A stretch of DNA of 64,000 nt from Rhizobium sp. TH135 (GTDB taxonomy: Bacteria; Pseudomonadota; Alphaproteobacteria; Rhizobiales; Rhizobiaceae), in assembly GCF_002855515.1 (NCBI RefSeq), contig NZ_PKRP01000001.1:248001-312000 (forward strand), written 5' to 3'. The notes beneath the pieces were generated by a model. That model was not told the DNA's origin. It worked only from the letters and a program-made list of their open reading frames with translations, and searched no databases. The translations under genes and the position numbers were made by a program. Each line of letters opens with the position of its first letter. Position 1 is the stretch's first letter. Shown in pieces: positions 53,619 through 62,160 of the stretch.

Positions 53619-54273
53619 CGACAGAACTGCTTGCCGGCTTGACGATCAGGCCGCTGACGAAGAGACCTTCGAGGAAACGCGCCGCCTCTTCGAAGCGGTC
53701 CGCCCCGTCGCGGCCGCTTCCGAGCACAGCCTTCACCTGTACGTCGAAATCCGCATAGTGCTGGGTGGTCGACCAGATCGAGAAGATCATGTGATGTGGA
53801 TCGCAATCGCGCACCTTGCCAGAAGCGATCCAGGCCCGGATGACCTCAGCCTTCTCGTCGACAAGTTCCTTGAGCGGGCCATCAAGCACGCCCGCGATAT
53901 GCGGCGCCCCCTGCAGGATCTCGTTGGCAAAGAGCCGACTTTCGCGCGGAAACTCCCGCGCCATCTCCAGCTTGCGCCGGATATAGGAGCGGATCTCCTC
54001 CTCCGGATCACCATCGGCATCGAATGCCTGCAAGGGCTCGAGCCAGTTCTCCAGCACCCGGTCGATCAGCGCCCGGTGCATGGCCTCCTTCGTGCGGAAA
54101 TAATAGAGCAGGTTCGGCTTCGACATGCCTGCGACCTCGGCGATCTGGTCGATCGTCGAGCCATGAAATCCCCGCTGCGAGAACACCTCCAGCGCCGCCT
54201 CCAGGATGAGCTCCTCCTTCTCCTCCTGGATCCGCGTCCGCCTCTGGGTTTGCGCCGCTCTCGGTATCGCCAT
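53608..54273 (-). CDS. RutR-like TetR-family regulator
   Basis: The 221-residue protein has a TetR helix-turn-helix (ILEAALEVFSQRGFHGSTIDQIAEVAGMSKPNLLYYF) and a YcdC/RutR-type C-terminal domain (EFPRESRLFANEILQGAP; STTQHYADFDVQV). RutR of E. coli binds uracil and represses pyrimidine-use genes. This gene is divergent from the ureidopropionase-type gene, with a RutR-box-like site between them, so it probably controls the pyrimidine genes here and itself. Confidence 0.86.
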   Translation of the reverse strand: MAIPRAAQTQRRTRIQEEKEELILEAALEVFSQRGFHGSTIDQIAEVAGMSKPNLLYYFRTKEAMHRALIDRVLENWLEPLQAFDADGDPEEEIRSYIRRKLEMAREFPRESRLFANEILQGAPHIAGVLDGPLKELVDEKAEVIRAWIASGKVRDCDPHHMIFSIWSTTQHYADFDVQVKAVLGSGRDGADRFEEAARFLEGLFVSGLIVKPASSSVVSP

Positions 54274-54407
54274 CTTAGAGTTGTTCCCTGCCTAAGATAC
54301 TGAACTCACTCAGCAATATTGAAGCCCAAAATCTGGGCATCTGCTTTAATTTTTGTCGCAGAATTTTGCCGATTTCGTCTTGAGTGCCGTGATGGAAGTT
54401 GTAATGT

Positions 54408-54423
54408 TTTACCAGTCGGTCAA
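54408..54423. promoter_or_regulatory. RutR-box-like operator in the divergent region
   Basis: TTTACC-AGTC-GGTCAA differs from the E. coli RutR consensus TTGACC-N4-GGTCAA at a single conserved base. It lies between the rutR-like gene and the hydrolase gene and shares TTTTACC with the site before preT. Confidence 0.6.
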
Positions 54424-54561
54424 ATTATTGGACAGATGTCAAATAAAGGCAACTGCCGATACGACAGCGGAAAAGACAAAGACAAGCCGCTGTCGCTGAC
54501 CCCGGGAACATGGGGAACGGGCGGAAGATCCGGATCCCCGAAAAACAGGTGAGGATCTGCA

Positions 54562-55815
54562 ATGACGGCGCAACCCGGCACGAACCTTCGCGTGAACGGC
54601 GATCGGCTGTGGGACATGCTCATGGACATGGCGAAGATTGGCCCCGGCGTGGCGGGTGGCAACAATCGTCAGACCCTGACCGACGAGGATGCCGAAGGCC
54701 GCCGCCTCTTCCAGCGCTGGTGCGAGGATGCGGGGCTCACCATGGGCGTCGACACCATGGGCAACATGTTCATGACCCGCGCCGGCACCGATCCGGATGC
54801 GCTGCCCGTCTATATCGGCAGCCACCTCGACACCCAGCCGACCGGCGGCAAATATGACGGCGTGCTCGGCGTGCTCGCCGGTCTGGAAGTCGTGCGCTCA
54901 ATGAACGACCTCAACATCAAGACCAAACACCCCATCGTCGTCACCAACTGGACCAATGAGGAAGGCGCCCGCTTTGCGCCTGCCATGCTCGCCTCCGGCG
55001 TCTTTGCCGGCATACTGACCCAGGATTACGCCTATGGCCGCAAGGACATGGACGGCAAGACCTTTGGCGATGAGCTGAAGCGCATCGGCTGGGTCGGCGA
55101 CGAAAAGGTCGGCGCCCGAAAGATGCATGCCTATTTCGAATACCACATCGAGCAGGGCCCGATCCTCGAAGCCGAGGAAAAGCAGATCGGCGTGGTCACA
55201 CACTGTCAGGGCCTGTGGTGGCTTGAATTCACGCTCACCGGGCGAGAAGCCCATACCGGCTCGACCCCGATGAACCTGCGCGTCAATGCCGGCCTTGCAA
55301 TGGCCCGAATCATGGAAATGGTCCAGGAAGTGGCGATGAGCGAACAGCCCGGCGCCGTCGGCGGTGTCGGCCAGGTCAAGTTCTCGCCCAATTCCCGCAA
55401 CGTCCTGCCGGGCACTGTTGTCTTCACCGTCGACATCCGCACGCCCGAGCAGGCAAAGCTTGACCGCATGCGGGCCACGATCGAAGCCAAGGCCGCCGAG
55501 ATCTGTTCAGCGCTCGGCGTCGGCTGTGCGGTGGAGGCCGTCGGCCATTTCGATCCGGTGACCTTCGACGAAAAACTCGTCGCCTCCGTCCGCAAGGCCG
55601 CCGAAGACTTAGGTTATTCCCACATGAACATCATCTCCGGCGCCGGCCACGACGCCTGTTGGGCCGCCAAGGTGGCGCCCGCAACCATGATCATGTGCCC
55701 CTGCGTCGGCGGCTTGAGCCACAACGAGGCGGAGGAGATTTCCAAGGAATGGGCGTCTGCGGGCTGCGACGTGCTGCTGCGGGCTGTGCTGGAGACGGCG
55801 GAGATTGTCGGGTGA
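54562..55815 (+). CDS. zinc-dependent beta-ureidopropionase/N-carbamoyl amino acid hydrolase
   Basis: The 417-residue M20-family amidohydrolase has metal-binding residues His88, Asp99, Glu134 (TNEEGARF), His195 (EYHIEQGP) and His387 (GLSHNEAEE). It should hydrolyse N-carbamoyl-beta-alanine, the last step of reductive uracil breakdown, releasing beta-alanine, CO2 and ammonia. It starts the second pyrimidine block, next to the RutR-like gene. hydA lies 945 bases downstream beyond a DUF559 insertion. Confidence 0.92.
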   Translation: MTAQPGTNLRVNGDRLWDMLMDMAKIGPGVAGGNNRQTLTDEDAEGRRLFQRWCEDAGLTMGVDTMGNMFMTRAGTDPDALPVYIGSHLDTQPTGGKYDGVLGVLAGLEVVRSMNDLNIKTKHPIVVTNWTNEEGARFAPAMLASGVFAGILTQDYAYGRKDMDGKTFGDELKRIGWVGDEKVGARKMHAYFEYHIEQGPILEAEEKQIGVVTHCQGLWWLEFTLTGREAHTGSTPMNLRVNAGLAMARIMEMVQEVAMSEQPGAVGGVGQVKFSPNSRNVLPGTVVFTVDIRTPEQAKLDRMRATIEAKAAEICSALGVGCAVEAVGHFDPVTFDEKLVASVRKAAEDLGYSHMNIISGAGHDACWAAKVAPATMIMCPCVGGLSHNEAEEISKEWASAGCDVLLRAVLETAEIVG

Positions 55816-55820
55816 CACGC

Positions 55821-56020
55821 TCGCTTCGCGCCCCCTCATCCGGTCCTTCGGACCACCTTCTCCCCGCTGGGGATAAAAGGGAGCGCGTTGCCACGTCTGA
55901 GCTGACCATTGACCTCATGCCCCGCCGGGTCGCATCATGGAACGCATTGAACGCAAGACGACAGCGTGACCTCTTCTCCCCAGCGGGGAGAAGGTGGCGC
56001 GTAGCGCCGGATGAGGGGGG
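55821..56020. repeat. RIME-like palindromic element, copy 1
   Basis: A 200-bp unit starts CGCTTCGCGCCCCCTCATCC and ends with the near-complement CCGGATGAGGGGGG. Inner arms CTTCTCCCCGCTGGGGA and TCTCCCCAGCGGGGAGAAGG are also complementary. The form and sequence resemble RIME elements of Rhizobiaceae, from memory. Copy 2 starts 650 bases later. Confidence 0.75.
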
Positions 56021-56030
56021 CCGAACGGCC

Positions 56031-56450
56031 ATGACACACCCGCAAGATCCGACAAAACGGCTGCCCGGAAAAACAGTCCAGGCCCGCAGCCTGCGCAGCA
56101 ACGACACTGAAGCCGAATACCGTCTCTGGGGAGACATCCGCAATCGTCAGCTGAATGGATACAAGTTCAGCCGCCAGATCCCCATCGGTGTCTATATCAT
56201 CGACTTCATCTGCCGCGAACAGCGCCTTGTCGTCGAACTGGACGGCAGCCAGCATGCCGAGAACGCGCAAGACGAACGTCGAACCGAATGGCTCAATCGA
56301 CAGGGGTATTCGGTCCTGAGGTTCTGGAACGCCGAGGTCCTGCAGGAGCGCAGCGCCGTCCTCGATACAATTCTCGCCGTTCTGCAGGGCCGGATTGTCG
56401 AGCGCTGCGACGCGATCCGTTTCTCGCCAGCGACAAGGGCAGACCGGTGA
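56031..56450 (+). CDS. DUF559 endonuclease-like protein
   Basis: The 139-residue protein matches DUF559, a small PD-(D/E)xK nuclease-like family related to very-short-patch repair proteins. Segments are NDTEAEYRLWGDIRNRQLNG, IDFICREQRLVVELDGSQH (acidic D and ExD-type residues) and QGYSVLRFWNAEVL. The ATG at 56031 is 10 bases after repeat copy 1, and the stop is 20 bases before copy 2. It interrupts the pyrimidine operon. DNA target and activity are unknown. Confidence 0.82.
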   Translation: MTHPQDPTKRLPGKTVQARSLRSNDTEAEYRLWGDIRNRQLNGYKFSRQIPIGVYIIDFICREQRLVVELDGSQHAENAQDERRTEWLNRQGYSVLRFWNAEVLQERSAVLDTILAVLQGRIVERCDAIRFSPATRADR

Positions 56451-56470
56451 CCGTCATGCTATTTCAGCCT

Positions 56471-56670
56471 TCGCTTCGCGCCCCCTCATCCGGTCCTTCG
56501 GACCACCTTCTCCCCGCTGGGGAGAAGAAGGAGCGTGCGGAGACCTCGCAGCAGAAGTCTGGCCTCATCATTTTCCGAGCCGCAGCACTCACCGTTGGGG
56601 ACGCGCAACGCCAGCGTGACCTCTTCTCCCCAGCGGGGAGAAGGTGGCGCGTAGCGCCGGATGAGGGGGC
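56471..56670. repeat. RIME-like palindromic element, copy 2
   Basis: This 200-bp unit has the same outer 50-60 bases as copy 1 at both ends, with a diverged centre. It lies directly downstream of the DUF559 gene and 90 bases before hydA. No transposase or target duplication is evident. Confidence 0.75.
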
Positions 56671-56760
56671 GCCGGAGGCGAACGCAGCGCACTGGGCAGA
56701 CAAGCCTGCCCGAGAGTTCGTGAGCACGAACATCAAAAAAACGACACGGGGAGAGAGCAT

Positions 56761-58218
56761 ATGACCACCACAGTCATCAAGGGCGGCACGATCGTCACCG
56801 CCGATCTGACCTACAAGGCCGACGTCAAGATCGAGGGCGGCGTGATCGTCGAGATCGGGCCGAACCTCTCAGGCGACACCGTGCTCGACGCAGCCGGCTG
56901 TTACGTCATGCCCGGCGGCATCGACCCGCATGTGCATCTCGAAATGCCCTTCATGGGCACGTATTCCGCCGACGACTTCGAAAGCGGCACCCGCGCCGGC
57001 CTCTCCGGCGGCACGACCATGGTTGTCGATTTTTGTCTGCCGGGCCCGGATCAGTCGCTGCTCGAAGCCTTGCAGATGTGGGACAACAAGACCTCCCGCG
57101 CCACGGCTGACTATTCCTTCCACATGGCGATCACCGGCTGGAACGAGCGCGTCTTCGACGAAATGAAGATTGTCGTGCAGGATCGCGGCATCAACACCTT
57201 CAAGCACTTCATGGCCTACAAGGGCGCGCTGATGGTGAACGATGACGAGATGTTCGCCTCCTTCCAGCGCTGCGCCGAACTCGGCGCGCTGCCGATGGTG
57301 CATGCCGAGAACGGCGACGTCGTCGCTTCGATGACCGCGAAACTGCTCGCCGAGGGCAATAACGGTCCGGAGGCCCATGCCTATTCCCGTCCGCCTGAAG
57401 TCGAAGGCGAAGCGACCAACCGTGCAATCATGCTGGCCGACATGGCCGGCGTTCCGCTCTATGTCGTGCACACCTCCTGCGAACAGGCACATGAAGCCAT
57501 CCGCCGCGCACGCCAAAAGGGCATGCGCGTCTATGGCGAGCCGCTGATCCAGCATCTGACGCTCGACGAAAGCGAATATTTCAACAAGGACTGGGACCAC
57601 GCCGCCCGCCGCGTCATGTCGCCCCCCTTCCGCAACAAGCAGCATCAGGACTCACTCTGGGCCGGCCTGCAGTCGGGTTCGCTCTCGGTCGTCGCCACCG
57701 ACCACTGCGCCTTCACCAGCGAGCAGAAGCGCTTCGGCGTCGGCAACTTCGCCAAGATCCCGAACGGCACCGGCGGGCTTGAAGACCGCATGCCGATGCT
57801 CTGGACCTATGGCGTGGCGACCGGTCGCCTGACGATGAACGAATTCGTCGCAGTGACCTCAACCAACATCGCCAAGATCCTCAACATCTACCCGAAGAAG
57901 GGCGCCGTCCTCGTCGGCGCCGATGCCGACCTTGTGGTCTGGGATCCCAAGCGCTCCAAGACCATCTCCGCCAAGACCCAGCAATCGTCGATCGACTACA
58001 ATGTCTTCGAGGGCAAGGAAGTGACCGGCCTGCCGCGCTACACGCTGACCCGCGGCTATGTCGCGATCGAGGAAGGCGCGGTGAAGACCCGCGAGGGCCA
58101 CGGCAAGTTCGTCAAGCGCGAGCCCTTCCCCGCCGTTTCCAAGGCGCTGTCGACCTGGAAGGAACTGGTCGCCCCGCGCAAGGTGGAACGCACGGGCATT
58201 CCGGCGACGGGGGTGTGA
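56761..58218 (+). CDS. hydA: dihydropyrimidinase (hydantoinase)
   Basis: The 485-residue amidohydrolase has metal ligands His57-x-His59, carboxylated Lys154 (MAYKG), His181, His237 and Asp314 (VATDHCAF). It opens dihydrouracil or dihydrothymine to N-carbamoyl-beta-amino acids, the substrate of the hydrolase upstream. GGGGAGAGAGC precedes the ATG. Its stop overlaps the start of a small membrane-protein gene. Confidence 0.94.
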   Translation: MTTTVIKGGTIVTADLTYKADVKIEGGVIVEIGPNLSGDTVLDAAGCYVMPGGIDPHVHLEMPFMGTYSADDFESGTRAGLSGGTTMVVDFCLPGPDQSLLEALQMWDNKTSRATADYSFHMAITGWNERVFDEMKIVVQDRGINTFKHFMAYKGALMVNDDEMFASFQRCAELGALPMVHAENGDVVASMTAKLLAEGNNGPEAHAYSRPPEVEGEATNRAIMLADMAGVPLYVVHTSCEQAHEAIRRARQKGMRVYGEPLIQHLTLDESEYFNKDWDHAARRVMSPPFRNKQHQDSLWAGLQSGSLSVVATDHCAFTSEQKRFGVGNFAKIPNGTGGLEDRMPMLWTYGVATGRLTMNEFVAVTSTNIAKILNIYPKKGAVLVGADADLVVWDPKRSKTISAKTQQSSIDYNVFEGKEVTGLPRYTLTRGYVAIEEGAVKTREGHGKFVKREPFPAVSKALSTWKELVAPRKVERTGIPATGV

Positions 58219-58685
58219 GCGTGAGGCCAGCGAAGAAGGCATGGCTGCTGAGGAGTGCCCGCTTCGGCGCTGGCTATGCGGCGGCCGTGTTTGTCGGCGT
58301 CATGGGCATCTGGGCAACATTTGAAGTGACAGATGCGTTCACTTACGGCCGCCTGCCGCGCTTCATGCTCTTTCCGGGTTCGATCCTGCCGGTACTTCGG
58401 CTGACCCTGGAGATCCTGCCGGTTGCCTTGTTGCTTGCTGCCCCCTTCACCTTGCTGGCGACCTGGGTGCTGCTGCGAATGCGTTGGAACCGCTGGTGGC
58501 ATTTCGCTATCGCGGGTGCCGCCTGCCCCCTCTCCGGCATCGCCCTTTTGCAACTGGCAACCTGGGGCCGCTTCTTTAACCAGAACGAAGCCTCGTTGGC
58601 CATGTCGCTAGTCCCGACTGGCATGATTTGCGCGATCATCTACTGGCTGATCGCTTTCCCGAGAATGGAGAGCCTGGCCAGATGA
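58215..58685 (+). CDS. hypothetical four-helix membrane protein
   Basis: The 156-residue protein has about four hydrophobic segments (near 15-36, 58-86, 95-115 and 125-148) and no recognised family. GTG at 58215 overlaps the hydA stop (GTGTGA); a second GTG at 58221 is also possible. It is probably translated with hydA. It converges on the cupin gene. Confidence 0.62.
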   Translation: MSVRPAKKAWLLRSARFGAGYAAAVFVGVMGIWATFEVTDAFTYGRLPRFMLFPGSILPVLRLTLEILPVALLLAAPFTLLATWVLLRMRWNRWWHFAIAGAACPLSGIALLQLATWGRFFNQNEASLAMSLVPTGMICAIIYWLIAFPRMESLAR

Positions 58686-58693
58686 ACCCGACG

Positions 58694-59107
58694 TCACACC
58701 TCAACCAGCCCATCCAGTTCCGGCAGCAACACGACGCTCTCCTGCTCGTTCGGATCGGTGCGCGCTATGATCGCCGTGCAGGGCGCGTTCGACAGGTTCG
58801 CCGGCAGATGCGGTACGCCGGCCGGGATGTAGAACAGCTCGCCAGCATGCACGATCACATGGTTCTCCAGCCGGTCGCCGTACCAGGTATGCGCCTGGCC
58901 GGAGAGCATGTAGATCGCGGTCTCGTGGCTCTCGTGCAGATGCGCCTTGGCGCGTGCACCGGGCGGCATGGTCAGCACATGCATGCAGATACCCTTGGCG
59001 CCCACGGTCTCGGCGGCAATGCCCTCGAAATAACTCAGTCCCTGCTTGCCCTCATAGGTGTGGCCGGGCTTCACGATCCGGCAGGTGGGCTTTGCTGATG
59101 CGTCCAT
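58694..59107 (-). CDS. small cupin-domain protein
   Basis: The 137-residue protein has both cupin motifs: G50-x5-His56-x-His58...Glu62...G70 and GELFYIPAGVPHLPAN. This forms a metal-binding beta barrel. The reaction is unknown. It is divergent from the ABC-transporter operon, so regulation of one by the other is possible. Confidence 0.83.
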   Translation of the reverse strand: MDASAKPTCRIVKPGHTYEGKQGLSYFEGIAAETVGAKGICMHVLTMPPGARAKAHLHESHETAIYMLSGQAHTWYGDRLENHVIVHAGELFYIPAGVPHLPANLSNAPCTAIIARTDPNEQESVVLLPELDGLVEV

Positions 59108-59190
59108 TGTCCCGTCCTCTTTTCACCGGCGGCAGGCCCGCCTCTCCCGGCTCGCTGCTCCCGAGCGGCCGCATGTCAAAAGAATGCAAG

Positions 59191-59203
59191 AGGCAGACTG
59201 CCT
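59191..59203. promoter_or_regulatory. 13-bp palindrome before the ABC transporter operon
   Basis: AGGCAG-A-CTGCCT is a perfect inverted repeat 28 bases upstream of the ATPase ATG, between divergent genes. It could be an operator and does not resemble the RutR box. Confidence 0.35.
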
Positions 59204-59231
59204 TTGCAACAAACCCGATTGGTCCTAGCGC

Positions 59232-60020
59232 ATGAATGCACCCTACTCCGTCGTCTCGGCCAGGAACCTGAGCCTCACCTTCGAGACCAATGACGGCCCC
59301 GTCCACGCCCTGTCGAATGTCGATCTCGAGGTGAAGAAGGGCGATTTCGTCTCCTTCATCGGACCCTCCGGCTGCGGCAAGACCACCTTCCTGCGCGTCA
59401 TTGCCGACCTTGAAAAGCACACCGCCGGCGAGATCACCGTCAACGGCATGACACCGGAAGAGGCCCGCAAGGCGCGCTCCTACGGCTATGTCTTCCAGGC
59501 CGCCGCCCTCTATCCCTGGCGCACGATCGAGAACAACATCGCACTGCCGCTCGAAATCATGGGCTACAGTGCCGACGAGAAGAAGAAGCGCATCGAGCAG
59601 ACGCTGGAGTTGGTCAACCTCTCGGGCTTTGCCAAGAAATATCCCTGGCAGCTGTCAGGCGGCATGCAGCAACGCGCCTCGATCGCCCGCGCGCTCGCCT
59701 TCGACGCCGATCTTCTGCTGATGGACGAGCCCTTCGGCGCGCTCGACGAAATCGTCCGCGATCACCTGAATTCGGAGCTTCTGAAGCTCTGGGATCGCAC
59801 CAATAAGACGATCTGCTTCGTTACCCATTCAATCCCCGAGGCTGTCTACCTCTCGACCAAGATCGTCGTCATGAGCCCGCGCCCGGGCCGGGTGACTGAC
59901 ATCATCGAGTCGACGCTGCCCAAGGAACGCCCGCTCGACATCCGCGAGACGCCGGAATTCCTGGAAATCGCGCATCGGGTGCGCGAGGGTCTGAAGGCGG
60001 GGCATAGCTATGAGGAATAG
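59232..60020 (+). CDS. NitT/TauT-type ABC transporter ATP-binding protein
   Basis: The 262-residue ATPase has Walker A GPSGCGKTT, signature LSGGMQQRASIARAL, Walker B LLLMDEPFGALD and switch His in FVTHSIPEA. It powers import with the two permeases and binding protein that follow. The location after dihydropyrimidinase suggests pyrimidines or their breakdown intermediates as substrate. A small SMR/EamA-like gene separates it from the first permease. Confidence 0.92.
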   Translation: MNAPYSVVSARNLSLTFETNDGPVHALSNVDLEVKKGDFVSFIGPSGCGKTTFLRVIADLEKHTAGEITVNGMTPEEARKARSYGYVFQAAALYPWRTIENNIALPLEIMGYSADEKKKRIEQTLELVNLSGFAKKYPWQLSGGMQQRASIARALAFDADLLLMDEPFGALDEIVRDHLNSELLKLWDRTNKTICFVTHSIPEAVYLSTKIVVMSPRPGRVTDIIESTLPKERPLDIRETPEFLEIAHRVREGLKAGHSYEE

Positions 60021-60044
60021 TTCCGTGATTAAGGGGATTACCCC

Positions 60045-60380
60045 ATGAACCCCACCTTCCTCCTCTGGCTCGGGGCTGCCATGGCGACCTTCCTCGGTGC
60101 CGCAACCGTCTCCCGCGCCTATGTCGACAACGGCAAGCTCTGGGTGCTGCTCGCATCGCTCGCCCTCTACTGCCTCGGCAATCTGATGATGGTGAAGCTG
60201 ATGCGCGAGGGGGGCTTGGGGCTGGCCATATCCGCCTCGGCCATCGCCCAACTGGTCCTGATCAACGTGATCGCCTTCTTCCTGTTTGGCGAACGACTGA
60301 GCGCCATCCAGTCGGCGGGCGTCGCCCTTGGTGTCGTCTCCATGGCCCTCATGCTCTATCCCGCAAAAGGAGGTGCCTGA
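60045..60380 (+). CDS. small SMR/EamA-like membrane protein
   Basis: The 111-residue protein has four hydrophobic helices and resembles small multidrug-resistance or half-EamA proteins (GLGLAISASAIAQLVLINVIAFFLFGERLS). It lies inside the ABC operon: 24 bases after the ATPase gene, with its stop overlapping the first permease start. Its function in the transporter is unknown. Confidence 0.72.
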   Translation: MNPTFLLWLGAAMATFLGAATVSRAYVDNGKLWVLLASLALYCLGNLMMVKLMREGGLGLAISASAIAQLVLINVIAFFLFGERLSAIQSAGVALGVVSMALMLYPAKGGA

Positions 60381-61267
60381 TGAAGGCGGCCCCTTCCCCC
60401 TTCCGTGACCGCGTCCTGCCGGTCCTGACGGTCCTCTTGGCGATCCTCGTCATATGGCATGTCTTCGTCGTCTATCTGAATGCGCCCTTCGTCCGCGATC
60501 AGGCCGCCCGCGCCAATGAAGAGATCACCTTCTCCCAGGTCGTCGAGCGGACCTTCGCCCAGGAACGGCCGATCCTGCCGGCCCCGCACCAGATCGTCGC
60601 CGAACTCTGGGAGACCGTGTTCAACAAGGCCATCACCTCCAAGCGCAGCCTTGTCTACCATGCCTGGATCACGCTCTCGGCGACGCTGGCCGGCTTTGCC
60701 ATGGGCACCGTGCTTGGCATCGTGCTCGCCATCGCCATCGTCCATAACAGGGCCATGGACAAGTCGCTGATGCCCTGGGTCATCGCCTCCCAGACGATCC
60801 CGATCCTTGCCATTGCGCCGATGATCATCGTGGTCCTGAACTCGATCGGCATCTCCGGATTGATGCCCAAGGCCCTGATATCGACCTATCTTTCCTTCTT
60901 CCCGATCGTCGTCGGCATGGTGAAGGGCCTGCGCAGCCCCGATATCCTGCTGCTTGACCTGATGCATACCTATAATGCCAGCCCCTCCCAGACCTTCTGG
61001 AAGCTGCGCTGGCCGGCCTCGATGCCTTATCTCTTCACCTCGTTGAAGGTCGCGATCGCGATCTCGCTCGTCGGTGCGATCGTCGGTGAATTGCCGACAG
61101 GCGCCGTCGCCGGTCTCGGCGCCCGCCTGCTCTCGGGCTCCTACTATGGCCAGACCATCCAGATCTGGGCCGCCCTCTTCATGGCGGCGGGGCTGGCTGC
61201 CCTCCTAGTATCAATCGTCGGCATGGCCCATACACGGGTGCTCGCACGCATGGGGGTCAAGCCATGA
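60380..61267 (+). CDS. ABC transporter permease 1
   Basis: The 295-residue inner-membrane permease has about six to seven hydrophobic segments and a binding-protein-dependent transport domain with the EAA-type loop near DLMHTYNASPSQTFWKLRWPASMP. It overlaps the preceding small gene and the next permease gene by a few bases, implying coupled translation. It pairs with permease 2. Confidence 0.9.
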   Translation: MKAAPSPFRDRVLPVLTVLLAILVIWHVFVVYLNAPFVRDQAARANEEITFSQVVERTFAQERPILPAPHQIVAELWETVFNKAITSKRSLVYHAWITLSATLAGFAMGTVLGIVLAIAIVHNRAMDKSLMPWVIASQTIPILAIAPMIIVVLNSIGISGLMPKALISTYLSFFPIVVGMVKGLRSPDILLLDLMHTYNASPSQTFWKLRWPASMPYLFTSLKVAIAISLVGAIVGELPTGAVAGLGARLLSGSYYGQTIQIWAALFMAAGLAALLVSIVGMAHTRVLARMGVKP

Positions 61268-62130
61268 ACGGTTACCTCGTCTTCGCCCTCGTCTTCTGGC
61301 TCGGCGCCTGGGGTCTGAACCAGTGGCTGGTGGCACAGCGCCCCAAGGATGTCTCGACCAAGCGCGCCATCGGCCTTGCCGTGCCGCTGATCTTCGGCGT
61401 AACCCTGCTCGTGATCTGGGAATGCATGGTGCGCGGCTTCGAGATCCCCTCGATCCTTTTGCCGGCACCCTCGATGATCTGGGCGCGGATCCTCACCTCC
61501 ACCCATATCCTCTGGGCGGATTTCCAGCAGACCTTCCTGAAGTCTGTCATCACCGGTTATGTCGCCGGCTGCGGCCTCGGCTTCCTCGTTGCCATCCTGA
61601 TCGACCGCTCGCCCTTCCTGCAAAAGGGCCTGCTGCCGATCGGCAACTTCGTCTCGGCGCTGCCCGTCGTCGGCATCGCGCCGATCATGGTCATGTGGTT
61701 CGGCTTCGACTGGCAGTCCAAGGTCGCGGTCGTCGTCATCATGACCTTCTTCCCGATGCTGGTGAACACGGTCCAGGGCTTGGCCGCCGCCAGTCACATG
61801 GAGCGCGACCTGATGCACACCTATGCCGCTTCCTGGTGGCAGACGCTGGTGCGGCTCAGACTTCCCGCCGCCTGGCCTTTCATCTTCAATGCGCTGAAGA
61901 TCAATTCCACCCTCGCGCTCATCGGTGCGATCGTGGCAGAGTTCTTCGGCACCCCGATTGTCGGCATGGGCTTCCGTATCTCGACCGAGGTTGGACGCTC
62001 GAATGTCGACATGGTCTGGGCCGAGATTGCGGTTGCCGCACTCGCCGGCTCGGTCTTCTACGGATTGGTGGCACTGGCAGAACGCCGGGTCACCTTCTGG
62101 CATCCGTCCGTCCGTGGTGGACGGTCGTGA
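61264..62130 (+). CDS. ABC transporter permease 2
   Basis: The 288-residue permease has the same fold and an EAA-type loop (DLMHTYAASWWQTLVRLRLPAAWP). It overlaps permease 1 by 4 bases. The two permeases form the heterodimeric channel of the importer. The substrate-binding gene follows after 30 bases with AAAGAGGGA before its ATG. Confidence 0.9.
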   Translation: MNGYLVFALVFWLGAWGLNQWLVAQRPKDVSTKRAIGLAVPLIFGVTLLVIWECMVRGFEIPSILLPAPSMIWARILTSTHILWADFQQTFLKSVITGYVAGCGLGFLVAILIDRSPFLQKGLLPIGNFVSALPVVGIAPIMVMWFGFDWQSKVAVVVIMTFFPMLVNTVQGLAAASHMERDLMHTYAASWWQTLVRLRLPAAWPFIFNALKINSTLALIGAIVAEFFGTPIVGMGFRISTEVGRSNVDMVWAEIAVAALAGSVFYGLVALAERRVTFWHPSVRGGRS

Positions 62131-62160
62131 ACTGAACCAACAAAAAAAGAGGGAACTGAA

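Noticed and set aside
55821..56670. Insertion sequence or transposon around the DUF559 gene
   Set aside because: No transposase and no target-site duplication could be seen; the flanks fit short non-coding mosaic repeats.
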